Shown here in pieces: positions 28,680 through 37,488 of a stretch of 64,000 bases of DNA. The DNA is taken from the NCBI GenBank assembly GCA_903903925.1, contig CAIVAU010000267.1, forward strand, positions 1 to 64,000, given 5' to 3'. The notes beneath the pieces are model-generated. The model did not search any database and was not told the DNA's origin. It saw only the letters and a list, made by a program, of their open reading frames with translations. This DNA comes from an uncultured cyanobacterium (lineage in GTDB: Bacteria > Cyanobacteriota > Cyanobacteriia > Cyanobacteriales > Nostocaceae). The translations under genes were made by a program, and so were the position numbers. Within the stretch, counting starts at the first letter, position 1. Each line of letters starts with the position of its first letter.

Positions 28680-29768
28680 TTACCACATTGCTTCACCTCT
28701 GCGTAAATCTGCCAATAAACCTTGCTTCTCTAAGCGAGAACAAATAGCACTGAAAGGACTTCCCGCGTTGTAAGTTGGATTCCAGTCGGGATCGCCACTA
28801 TGATGCAGCGCTACCAAATTCCAGTTAATATCAAAACACGGAGAACCAGAGGAACCCGGCTCAGTATTGGTTTTGTATCTAACGATTGTGCCATTCTCAT
28901 TAATATCAATAATTGCCTCCGTGTCAAACGCTAATTTTAACGGCTGGGCATTGGGATGCTGCACGATTAACAGTGGAGTATCTGGGAAAAACTGATAATA
29001 TGGCTCTGTTGGTAACTTAATCCATTCCCGTTTTGCAGCTTCTGGGTCGGGGTTGTTTCCTATGGGTTCTTCCCCAGGAACTCCATCCACTCGCAGCAGT
29101 GCATAGTCTAGTTCGTCAGGTGTTGGTAACTGATTTTCAACATAAGGACTCTTATCAATCAACCAGTTATCTTCTAAGTGATACTCTTTACCTTTGTTGA
29201 CCACCTTGCCATCGGCTAGCTGTTTATAGTCAAAACGCAGAATGACATGATCGGGAACCGCTTGTCCTAAATCTACAGCTTCAATGACATGGTAATTAGT
29301 GATTACTACATTTGGTGCTACGAGAAAACCCGTACCAAATTCTTTATGATTATTTTTCTTAATAATTTCTATTCTGCATACTTGCGCTTCAATTTGACCC
29401 AACTTTTCTCGCCAAGAATTCACATTCAGAAAACTATTCGTTTTCTTGATGATTTTTTCTAATGCGCCCCTTCCTGAGAGTTGTGACGGCATAGAAGTAG
29501 CAAGATTAAACTCTTGGGCAAAAACGAATAATGCTGGGTTTCCAGGAGTTGACTCACGGGCACCTGCAATCAGGTTATCAACCCATCCCTCTGCTTGTGC
29601 TGTTTGAATTAATTTAAAAACGATTTCCTGTAAATCATCGCCCATTGCTATGGCATTAAGATTTTTCTCAAGCCGAAATTGGACAAATTGGGCCAGTTTT
29701 TGCTGGGATGGAAATGCGGCAATTAATGCATCTTGTAGTTGTTTGTATTGCGGACCTGTCAGTTTCAT
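28680..29768 (-). CDS. EAD1-trypsin effector protein, 362 aa
   Basis: Residues 1-90 form an EAD1 domain (TGPQYKQLQDALIAAFPSQQ, NLNAIAMGDDLQEIVFKLIQ). Residues ~125-355 are a trypsin-like serine protease: FGTGFLVAPNVVITNYHVIE (His), LDYALLRVDG (Asp) and TNTEPGSSGSPCFD (nucleophile Ser), so the triad is intact. No signal peptide; cytoplasmic. It lies 153 bases upstream of VMAP on the same strand. Such EAD-protease fusions are the predicted effectors of these systems, recruited through EAD-EAD contacts. The trigger and substrate are unknown. Confidence 0.9.
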   Translation of the reverse strand: MKLTGPQYKQLQDALIAAFPSQQKLAQFVQFRLEKNLNAIAMGDDLQEIVFKLIQTAQAEGWVDNLIAGARESTPGNPALFVFAQEFNLATSMPSQLSGRGALEKIIKKTNSFLNVNSWREKLGQIEAQVCRIEIIKKNNHKEFGTGFLVAPNVVITNYHVIEAVDLGQAVPDHVILRFDYKQLADGKVVNKGKEYHLEDNWLIDKSPYVENQLPTPDELDYALLRVDGVPGEEPIGNNPDPEAAKREWIKLPTEPYYQFFPDTPLLIVQHPNAQPLKLAFDTEAIIDINENGTIVRYKTNTEPGSSGSPCFDINWNLVALHHSGDPDWNPTYNAGSPFSAICSRLEKQGLLADLRRGEAMW

Positions 29769-30109
29769 ATAGTTCTCTTCTCCTATTGAGAAGTGATGTT
29801 AAATTTGAGAGAGCGATAATTTCATACCAAAAGGAATGGTCTTTCACAAATAGACATAGGCGTGGAAATTAATTATGCGTCCGTTGAAATCCCTGGTAGG
29901 GGCGTATTGCAATACGCCCCTACATCATTTCTGGAGATGTCTAATACATTTCTATACTGTAGCCAGCAATCACGATATAAACCTATAGTATTACCACTTA
30001 GTTTGTTAAGCACCTGATACACAAAGGGAATTACACAGGCGATCGCACATCTCCGAACTCAGCGCAACTAATGAGCGTTGTTTGATGATCTCATCCCTCA
30101 GGTGGCGAA
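29769..30109. other. Intergenic region between the caspase-like and EAD1-trypsin genes
   Basis: 341 bases, no gene seen. It holds the 28-bp palindrome at 29896-29923 and a 16-base string CACCTGATACACAAAG (30011-30026) that repeats the end of the caspase-like gene (30116-30131). The part nearest 29769 would hold the promoter of the conflict operon. Confidence 0.5.
29896..29923. repeat. Dispersed 28-bp perfect palindrome, copy 2
   Basis: Arms GTAGGGGCGTATTG / CAATACGCCCCTAC match perfectly. The inner 22 bases are identical to the palindrome at 11122-11143. Extragenic in both cases. Confidence 0.9.
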
Positions 30110-32338
30110 TCAAACCACCTGATACACAAAGCTGAGACTTGCCCAATGATTCACATCCAAAACATAAGAATCAGTAGCAGTAGCGTTGCTCTCGGCAACT
30201 GCACTAGCATTGTGCAAGTCTTGCATAACAGCTTGTGCGACTTCTAGAGGGTTGATCAATTGCTGAACGCGATGTAGTTCTGCGGTAGGCTGTTTAGCAG
30301 CTTCCAAAGCACTCAGGGTTTGGGTAAAGGGAGCAGTGCTAAAGATGAGTTGGGTTTCACTGACAGATGCTGGGCCTTGGACTACCCATTCAAAACCACT
30401 GGTAGTCTGTGGTATAATACGGATTTCCTTGGGAGCAATGACCACATCTTTCAGAGTTGTTTTGGCACTTGTTCTATCAGCGTTAGTCGCCTTGAGCCAA
30501 GGGTAAAGCGCGAGGGCAGTCCTACTGCTATTCAATCCCAACAACATTAAATATATTGGGCGATCGCTCATGTTTTCCACTCGGTACTGTATTCGACTCC
30601 CAATAGGCACCGAAAGAATGCTGGCGGCGTTCGTCAAGGATGGTCTTTTGGACTTACCACCACTGATCCCTTGCTCCCCCCGTTGGCTAAAGAGCGTTTT
30701 ACGTTGCATAAGTACCTGAGGTGGTTGACTATCTATGGCTTCTAGGTCTGCTCTGATCCCTAAACGAGAAGAACCTTCATTTTCTGTCAATCGCCAAAGC
30801 TTTGCCGCCATCAGCGTTTGCAGTTTTGGCGTTAATCGCTGCACTGCCACTTTCACTGCTTCCCCTGCTTCTCCAGTCGCGTTGGGAATGAGTTCGCCCC
30901 CCAAAGAAAATAAACCATAGCTACTGGGAAACACTACCGTTGATGTATTAGTTTTCGCGGCTGGTATCTTGCCAAACACATAATCAGCTGGTTGTTCCCC
31001 CACAACTACCGATGATAAACGGGAAACTGTGGCAAAGGCACTTGTGGCATCTACCCGCTCAATTCTTTCCAGTCCAGTATCAAGGGCAATGATTAAATTA
31101 AGATTTCGGGGTAGCACACGCACTGCTTCCTGGACGAGTTGTCCAACTTGTAAGGTAGTTGTATCGTTAGGACTGTAAAGTTGAGCTTTTGCTGTTAACC
31201 CAGTACGCGATTGCAATACCAGTTGTGTCGTTGACCCTGAGAGTGAAACTAGAGTGAGTCGCGAATTGACCCCGTAGTATTCCAAGACTTGTAGAGGTAG
31301 TCCTGCTAACCACAACTGGGCTACTTTGCCATCCTCTTCCGTTGCTATCACCACTCCCTGTGTTCCAACAGTGAAGTCGGGAAGAAAAATATCGGCAAGT
31401 TGCGTTTGTGGAAGTTTATTTTCCTGAGCAATTAATAAAGCTGGCTGCTGTTTACTACCAACAAGCTGTAGTAAAGAACTCGCCACACGCGAAAAGCTGA
31501 CTTGAATTGTTGTTGCTGGGGTGGCTTCCCACAGGTATTGCGTTAAGGCATAGGTAAATAACCCAGTACTCAAACCAGAAAACTGTACTTCCCTTGCCAA
31601 TTGCTTGGGATCAGAGGTCGCTGTTAGGATCAGATTCCTCAGTCCTAAGTCTTGAGTTTTGAGTAAATTCTTACTCCTCAGTTGGTTTTGGAGTTGTGTT
31701 TGAAATTCCACTTCTGCTGCTGCAAGCGTAGCTTCTTGTAGCATTTGGCGAGCGCGGCTACGTAATCCTGTTGGTAAGACATTTGTCGGAGCGTAGAAGC
31801 TTGTATCCAACACTGATACTACACGGTCTGTTGCTAGCGATCGCAACATCAGTAGTAGCGTTTCTGCCAACAAATAGTTGACAATTTTATTCTCTTGTGT
31901 TAGATTTTTGTCCCCATCTGCTGGAACCAAAGCATTTCGTACTGTTTCTGGCGATCCTGATTGGACACGACTCCCATACCCACTAAAGTGAAAAACGACC
32001 AGATCACCAGGTCTAGCGACTTTGACTAAATACTCCAAAAAAGCATTCTCAATAAATTCCCTAGTCGCTTTTTCATCAGTCACAGAAAGAATGTCTGATG
32101 GTTGGAAACCAAAACGGTGAATCAAAAGTTCCCTTTGCAGTTCCACATCTGTCAGACTACCAGTCAGGGCTGAGTTGTTTTGGTATTTATTAATACCTAC
32201 TAATAAAGCAATTTTACGCTTACTGGAATCTGCTAGGGCTTGGTAGTAGTGATTTCCTATAGTCAACCACTCTACCGGAGTTACACCCAATACCGCGAGT
32301 ATGGAGCCAAACGATTGCAAAAATGTCCGCCGCTTCAT
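30110..32338 (-). CDS. Caspase-fold (orthocaspase-like) protein with Tyr/Ser in place of His/Cys, 742 aa
   Basis: Begins MKRRTFLQSFGSILAVLGVTP, a twin-arginine-like signal. The p20 caspase core covers ~40-185: KIALLVGINKY, DVELQRELLIHRFGF, VVFHFSGYGSRV and VVSVLDTSFY. Active homologues read FSGHGS and DxCHSG at these positions; here the catalytic His is Tyr and the Cys is Ser. It is therefore probably not a protease. The C-terminal ~450 residues are beta-rich and of unknown fold. Such YS pseudo-variants are known in cyanobacteria. Likely exported to the periplasm or membrane by Tat. Its role is unclear. Confidence 0.85.
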   Translation of the reverse strand: MKRRTFLQSFGSILAVLGVTPVEWLTIGNHYYQALADSSKRKIALLVGINKYQNNSALTGSLTDVELQRELLIHRFGFQPSDILSVTDEKATREFIENAFLEYLVKVARPGDLVVFHFSGYGSRVQSGSPETVRNALVPADGDKNLTQENKIVNYLLAETLLLMLRSLATDRVVSVLDTSFYAPTNVLPTGLRSRARQMLQEATLAAAEVEFQTQLQNQLRSKNLLKTQDLGLRNLILTATSDPKQLAREVQFSGLSTGLFTYALTQYLWEATPATTIQVSFSRVASSLLQLVGSKQQPALLIAQENKLPQTQLADIFLPDFTVGTQGVVIATEEDGKVAQLWLAGLPLQVLEYYGVNSRLTLVSLSGSTTQLVLQSRTGLTAKAQLYSPNDTTTLQVGQLVQEAVRVLPRNLNLIIALDTGLERIERVDATSAFATVSRLSSVVVGEQPADYVFGKIPAAKTNTSTVVFPSSYGLFSLGGELIPNATGEAGEAVKVAVQRLTPKLQTLMAAKLWRLTENEGSSRLGIRADLEAIDSQPPQVLMQRKTLFSQRGEQGISGGKSKRPSLTNAASILSVPIGSRIQYRVENMSDRPIYLMLLGLNSSRTALALYPWLKATNADRTSAKTTLKDVVIAPKEIRIIPQTTSGFEWVVQGPASVSETQLIFSTAPFTQTLSALEAAKQPTAELHRVQQLINPLEVAQAVMQDLHNASAVAESNATATDSYVLDVNHWASLSFVYQVV

Positions 32339-32434
32339 AATTAGCTATCAGCCCTCAGTCCATCAGCACTCAGCTTATATAGCTAAGGTCTGTAGTGTAA
32401 AGCAAATTTTTATACTTTTTCTACTCAATGTCTT

Positions 32435-33613
32435 TTAAGTTTCTATTGGCACTAGCATTGCCCGTGCCAACTCCGCCGCCACCTCTGGACGGGAGAACTC
32501 AGGTGGGGGTAACTCACCTCGGCGCAACATCTCCCGTACTTTCGTTCCTGATAGATGAATGCGCTCCTCTGGTGTGCTAGGACTAGTTTTACTCGTTGCC
32601 ATTTGCTTAGTACGCATGCAATAGAAGGCATGCTCAAACATCATTGGCACAATCCCCAATTCTCCCGGCTCAAACTCATCAAAGATGTACTGAGCATCAT
32701 AAGTGCCGTAGTAGTGACCAACTCCAGCATGATCCCGTCCAACGATAAAGTGAGTACAACCATAGTTCTTGCGAATTAGGGCATGGAAAATCGCTTCCCG
32801 AGGACCAGCATAGCGCATTGCTGAAGGATTTATTGCCAGAGTTACCCTATCCTTAGGGTAGTACTTTTCCATCAAAATTTCATAGCAGCGCATGCGGATA
32901 TCGGCGGGAATATCATCTTCTTTTGTCGCCCCCACGAGTGGATGCAGAAATAAACCATCCACAATTTCCAAAGCACATTTTTGGATGTATTCGTGAGCAC
33001 GATGTATGGGGTTGCGGGTTTGAAAACCAACTACGGTTTTCCAGCCCTTTGCTTGAAATAATAGGCGGGAATCGGCAGGATCAATCTGGTATTTTGGGAA
33101 CTGGGAGTGGGGATCGCGTTGTAGCAACCAGACATCACCAGCAAGATTCACTTTTGGTTGATTGTATAACACCTGCACGCCTGGATGATTAGCATCATTC
33201 GTGCGATAGACATTGATTGCTTCGTGAGTCTTGTCATAGTGATATTTTTGAGTGAGATGCAAAACCCCAATAAAATCACCGGCAGGGTTATCCAAGCGGA
33301 TCACAGAGTCTTCCTCAAGGGAATCTGCGACTTCCTCTGCTACCGAGAGTGTAATCGGGATTGACCAAACAAGACCGTTAGCCAGACGCATATTTGTCAC
33401 AACGCTATTGTAGTCCTCTTGGTTCATAAAACCTGTGAGTGGACTAAAACCGCCGATCGCGATCATTTCCAAATCAGAAACTGCCCTTTCATTCAGCTGC
33501 ACTCGCGGTAGAAAGTCGGCTTTCGAGAGAAATGTTTGTTTTTGCTCTGGTGTAGCGATGCGATTCACCAACTGCCCACCATGGGGGAGGATACCATCTA
33601 GCTCGTAAGTCAA
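32435..33613 (-). CDS. sat: Sulfate adenylyltransferase (ATP sulfurylase)
   Basis: 392 residues. The ATP-binding [15 protein letters not shown] and [17 protein letters not shown] motifs and a [20 protein letters not shown] stretch identify it. It makes adenosine 5'-phosphosulfate from ATP and sulfate, the first step of sulfate assimilation. The start is a TTG at 33613 with AAGGAAG upstream; no ATG in frame gives the conserved GGQLVNRI region. Monomeric bacterial type without a kinase domain. Confidence 0.93.
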   Translation of the reverse strand: MTYELDGILPHGGQLVNRIATPEQKQTFLSKADFLPRVQLNERAVSDLEMIAIGGFSPLTGFMNQEDYNSVVTNMRLANGLVWSIPITLSVAEEVADSLEEDSVIRLDNPAGDFIGVLHLTQKYHYDKTHEAINVYRTNDANHPGVQVLYNQPKVNLAGDVWLLQRDPHSQFPKYQIDPADSRLLFQAKGWKTVVGFQTRNPIHRAHEYIQKCALEIVDGLFLHPLVGATKEDDIPADIRMRCYEILMEKYYPKDRVTLAINPSAMRYAGPREAIFHALIRKNYGCTHFIVGRDHAGVGHYYGTYDAQYIFDEFEPGELGIVPMMFEHAFYCMRTKQMATSKTSPSTPEERIHLSGTKVREMLRRGELPPPEFSRPEVAAELARAMLVPIET

Positions 33614-33695
33614 AATACTTCCTTTTCTACGTTAACTGCATTTTTTTATTGATGTATTTAATTTACCAAACAGCAGGGTCACATAGAAATAAAAA

Positions 33696-35096
33696 TTAAT
33701 TGTATTCCTGAATACGCGGTAGCAGTCCCAACAGCGTCAGGAGGGAGACAACAACAGCGACAATTGGGGCACTCATCTCAAAACCATCCACTTCCTTAAA
33801 ACCTTGTTCAACTGCTTGGTCAAAAACTTTCTCGTTGATGTTTATCGTGTCACTGTTAGCTTTTTTGAACTCGTCGAACGCCCAGTTTGACTGACCTTGA
33901 TTGTAACCCGTACACAGAGCGATCGCCTTGTCGTGCTGACCACTTTGTTCTAGCTGGTGGATCTGTTGCTCGATGGTAAAATACCTGCCGAAAGTAGAGA
34001 GAGTTACCATCGCTGCTTCTCGCTCTCCAGGAAAGGTGATATTGTTCAATTCGACGGCCAATAAGCCTGTGAACCCATCCACCTTCTTACCCTGTGCTAA
34101 TGCTGCTGCAACTGTCTCAAAGGTCTGACTTTGAGGAATTTTGGCGATTTTAGCTGCATTGTTGAAAAAAGCCTCCTCATGTTTAGCAGCAAGGGCTGTA
34201 TCCAGCAAATAGCGACTCTCATCAGCATTGGCAACATAACCGAAAGAGCGACCTTCCCGCAGCGCACGCATAGACGCAAAGGCATCTTGTGTTGCCACCT
34301 TCAAGTCGTGGGAAGCGGATAGGAACGACCGAGTTGTGTAGCCTAGATAAAGGAGAGCGATCGCCGTTGCAGCCAGCAACATCGGATTGAGGATGCGCCG
34401 CATCCGATGATTCAGGAACAGTTGAAGTGCTATCAGTACAGTGAGCAGGAGCAAGCCAGACATCAGGATGAAAAACAAAGCTAGTGTGGAAGCAACCCCC
34501 TGCTGAGCATAGGTGATCTCAAGTTGTTCGGCGTTGACTTGAGCCAGGGCATCAGCTGCTGGCAAAAGCGTGTTATCCATAATTTGGGCTGCTTGTCGGT
34601 AAGCACTCAACACCCCTTTGGCATCACCGCGTTCGTTGAAATCCCTCGCCTGCTGGAGCTTCACGATATAGTCTTCTTGTCCCAGTTGTAAAGTCTGGAT
34701 GGGTTTAAGTTCTGCATCACCATAGGTAATATTCTGAGCAGCCCCAATAATCCGTTCAGAGAATGCCTTGCGCCGTTCCTCATAATCTTGGATAGCACGT
34801 GGGTTTTCTCCAGGCTTAACAAGCAGTTCGTTCACAGCATTGGCATCCATACCTGCCAAACCATCCTTGATCCTCTGGGCAAGGATGATGCTTGGTGCCG
34901 AGTCCTTGCCAACCGTCTGTATGGTGTGGCGCTGCTTTTGCACACCAAAAATAGTGGTGAGCGCTAGCAGCAAACTAGCACTCCAAGTCACGCACAAGCC
35001 TGCCTTCAACAGTTGAGGGGTGGTAAGTCCTCTTTTTGTGATTGCCTTGTTGGAAATGGTTTTTGTGGGAGTCATAAGGGGAGTCACACCTAACAT
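33696..35096 (-). CDS. Membrane protein of a vWA/FHA operon
   Basis: 466 residues. A hydrophobic segment at ~33-50, two or three more at ~205-255 and a C-terminal one at ~445-462 frame two helical, probably extracytoplasmic, regions. The first resembles the four-helix sensor region of chemoreceptor-like proteins. No kinase or HAMP-kinase output is visible. The gene overlaps the FHA gene by seven bases, or starts 15 bases after it if the ATG at 35075 is used. A sensory or structural role with the FHA and vWA partners is inferred. Confidence 0.6.
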   Translation of the reverse strand: MLGVTPLMTPTKTISNKAITKRGLTTPQLLKAGLCVTWSASLLLALTTIFGVQKQRHTIQTVGKDSAPSIILAQRIKDGLAGMDANAVNELLVKPGENPRAIQDYEERRKAFSERIIGAAQNITYGDAELKPIQTLQLGQEDYIVKLQQARDFNERGDAKGVLSAYRQAAQIMDNTLLPAADALAQVNAEQLEITYAQQGVASTLALFFILMSGLLLLTVLIALQLFLNHRMRRILNPMLLAATAIALLYLGYTTRSFLSASHDLKVATQDAFASMRALREGRSFGYVANADESRYLLDTALAAKHEEAFFNNAAKIAKIPQSQTFETVAAALAQGKKVDGFTGLLAVELNNITFPGEREAAMVTLSTFGRYFTIEQQIHQLEQSGQHDKAIALCTGYNQGQSNWAFDEFKKANSDTININEKVFDQAVEQGFKEVDGFEMSAPIVAVVVSLLTLLGLLPRIQEYN

Positions 35097-35800
35097 CCAG
35101 GTATTCGGACAACTTTAACTTTAATCCGCGTCCAATGTCCAAGGGTGAACTCATCACCATCTTTAATTGGTGTGTCAACCATTGTCATCAGTTCGACGCC
35201 ATTTAATTTTGTGCCGTTAGTAGAGCCAATGTCGCGGAGAACAAAAGTTCCATCTGACCGACGATTTAGCAGTGCATGACGTTGAGAAACAGCGCCATCA
35301 AAATCGAGGGCAACTTCTGGATAGACACCTCGAAGTTCACTACGACGTCCAATCAGGTTGCTTTCTTTGTCCAGTTGGAAGGTAATAGGTGCTTGATTAG
35401 GAGGCTCTGGGCTTTCTGAACTTCGCAGTGAAGGGTCAACGATGACAACAATGTCCAGTAAGCAGGACAAGGAAGAATCATTTTCACTCACTCCCTCTGC
35501 CCCCCCTGCTCCCCTACTCCCCTGCTCCCCTACCCCCAGGGGCACTTCACCATGCCCTTTGGTAACGAAGTTGTAACCGCAAATTTCACAGAACTCCCCG
35601 CTCTTGGGATCGTGTGGTACTGTACAATCAGGGCACGCTATAACTGACTGTAAAGACACAATTTCTCGCGTTTCGACTTCACAAGCCAGCGTATTTACGG
35701 TTAAGGGTTTTTCCTGAACATCCTGTATTTTGGCTCCACATTCCGAGCAATAATCCGGTTCTGTTGAGATGTGACCTTTTAAACATTGATAGATTGACAT
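35090..35800 (-). CDS. Zinc-ribbon FHA-domain protein
   Basis: 236 residues. Two zinc-ribbon motifs at the N-terminus (CLKGHISTEPDYCSECG, then CPDCTVPHDPKSGEFCEICG) are followed by a low-complexity linker and an FHA domain at ~140-232 (SNLIGRRSEL, VSQRHALLNRR, RDIGSTNGTKLNG). The phosphothreonine-binding residues (GRRS, SQRH, TNG) are intact, so it should bind a phosphorylated partner, implying a Ser/Thr kinase elsewhere. Middle gene of a vWA-FHA-membrane protein operon. The linker codons are G-rich and repeat-like. Confidence 0.87.
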   Translation of the reverse strand: MSIYQCLKGHISTEPDYCSECGAKIQDVQEKPLTVNTLACEVETREIVSLQSVIACPDCTVPHDPKSGEFCEICGYNFVTKGHGEVPLGVGEQGSRGAGGAEGVSENDSSLSCLLDIVVIVDPSLRSSESPEPPNQAPITFQLDKESNLIGRRSELRGVYPEVALDFDGAVSQRHALLNRRSDGTFVLRDIGSTNGTKLNGVELMTMVDTPIKDGDEFTLGHWTRIKVKVVRIPGC

Positions 35801-35814
35801 AGTGACAGGGATTG

Positions 35815-35954
35815 GGTACTGGGGATTGGGGATTGGGTATTAGGGATTAGGGACTGGATATTGGGTTGACAAAGGAAAAAATATGTCCCTGTGCTTTGCC
35901 ACAGAACATATTTTGGGAGGTTCTCCTAGTCCCCAATCCCCAATCCCCAGTACC
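35815..35954. repeat. 23-bp perfect inverted repeat between vWA and FHA genes
   Basis: Arms at 35815-35837 (starts GGTACTGGGGATTGGGG) and 35932-35954 (ends CCAATCCCCAGTACC) are exact complements and are built from GGGATT[G/A]-type heptamers. A smaller hairpin, ATATGT..CTGTG / CACAG.ACATAT, lies inside (35881-35911). The structure begins at the last base of the vWA stop codon. It could attenuate read-through into the FHA gene. Confidence 0.85.
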
Positions 35955-37234
35955 TAAGAAGATTTAGGAATCCGAGTTGTTTTCGTTGATCGCGTCTCTA
36001 ATGTCATAGCGTCTTCTTTGGTCACATCTCGCTTGAGTCGCACTGTACCAGTCGCCGCATCTTCTATATCCACCACTTTCTTCAGCAATTTAGCAGTTGC
36101 TTCGTTACCAGATTCATGGGCAAGTTGGACTGCTTTTCCCAGCTTGGTAGTAGCAATTTCCATATTGCCGCGATCGCGTGCCTCTAACCCCTCTTGAATT
36201 GACTGAGCTAGTTCTGCTTGTCCAGTATAATGGGCTACTCGTCTATCGATTTTGGTAGATTTGGCATCATCGTCAGTCCAGATTGCGAGAATGCGAGCTT
36301 CAGCAACTTTTGTTTCCACGCCGTCTACTGTATAAATCAAACTTGCCCTACCCGCCAACATCTCATCTCCAACGTTACCTGGTTGTACCTGAATACAAAA
36401 ATGGTAATCGCGGGACTCGTTTTTACCCCAAGCACCAGTTGGATAGTCCCCAACTTGGGTTTTGACAACTTTGGCACGGTTCGTGAGGTCTACAATATCG
36501 GGACTAACCTGCTTGCAAAACAGCACCTTGGCACTCTGGGGAGTCCAGAGGCGCAAGGCAACATCACTGATATTTTTGCTCATAGCTTTTGCTAAAATCT
36601 CCCGAAAGTCAGCTTCAATCATGGCTGCATTCGGGATAATATCGGTAGTACCCAGTAATTTCCCGGAAATCAATTGTAGCTGATTTACTTGCCAATCAGT
36701 TCCTACACCGCGACAGTCGCACTGAAAAACTCCCTCACATCTCTGTAGAACTTCGTTGAGTTGTTTTTCATCGGACTCGTCATTTTGACCATCGGTGAGA
36801 AGCAATGCCTGACGCAAGGCACGAGGCATTTTCTGGAACTGTTTTAGGGATTCAAACAGCCATCTGGAAATGACCGTACCACCACCAGCGGATATTCCCT
36901 TGATCGAGGCGATCGCCTGTTCTTTGTTTGTCTTTGTAGCTTTCGATACTGGAACAATGACTCCGGCTTTACTCGCTCCAGTCACGATGAAGAAAGATGT
37001 ATCCTCTGAAAGCAAACTCACGATCTTGATCATCGCTGCCTTTGCTGCATGAATCTTCTCACCCCCCATTGAGCCAGAGACATCACATATAATCCCAAAC
37101 ATGCTCTCACCCGTAGCAGTGGCGGATACTCCTTCCCCTGCAAGGGCTGTCACTGTCATAATTGCATGGACTTCCTGTGTCCCCTGCGGTAAGTACTGGT
37201 TTTGAAAGACTTCGGCTTTAAATTCGGTCGTCAT
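35954..37234 (-). CDS. vWA-domain protein with intact MIDAS
   Basis: 426 residues. The vWA domain (~40-230) has the metal-binding DVSGSMGGEKIHAAK at ~50-64 and a later LLTDGQND, so the MIDAS is complete. The remainder (to ~330) is beta-rich, followed by a helical tail. Such proteins bind partners in a metal-dependent way. It is the first gene of a vWA-FHA-membrane operon; in cyanobacteria similar vWA genes lie with Ser/Thr kinase and phosphatase genes, but none are visible here. Confidence 0.87.
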   Translation of the reverse strand: MTTEFKAEVFQNQYLPQGTQEVHAIMTVTALAGEGVSATATGESMFGIICDVSGSMGGEKIHAAKAAMIKIVSLLSEDTSFFIVTGASKAGVIVPVSKATKTNKEQAIASIKGISAGGGTVISRWLFESLKQFQKMPRALRQALLLTDGQNDESDEKQLNEVLQRCEGVFQCDCRGVGTDWQVNQLQLISGKLLGTTDIIPNAAMIEADFREILAKAMSKNISDVALRLWTPQSAKVLFCKQVSPDIVDLTNRAKVVKTQVGDYPTGAWGKNESRDYHFCIQVQPGNVGDEMLAGRASLIYTVDGVETKVAEARILAIWTDDDAKSTKIDRRVAHYTGQAELAQSIQEGLEARDRGNMEIATTKLGKAVQLAHESGNEATAKLLKKVVDIEDAATGTVRLKRDVTKEDAMTLETRSTKTTRIPKSS

Positions 37235-37488
37235 AAGATTTTCCTAAATGTATTTTTAAGATGTGACGGAATCTCTAAAAAATCTAACTCATGGTGTTAA
37301 TAGCAATAATTACTTTGTAACTCAGTTTTTCTAGAGGCGCACTCCTCACACTCCAGCCAGTCAGTATCCAGGGATGGAACCGTCCTTGCTGGAGGCTTGG
37401 GAGCGTTTCAAACAAACCGCAAAACATGAGCGACGATCCAGAATGCGGAGGTCGATGGAGGCTGCCATGTTCCCATACTTAAAAATGG

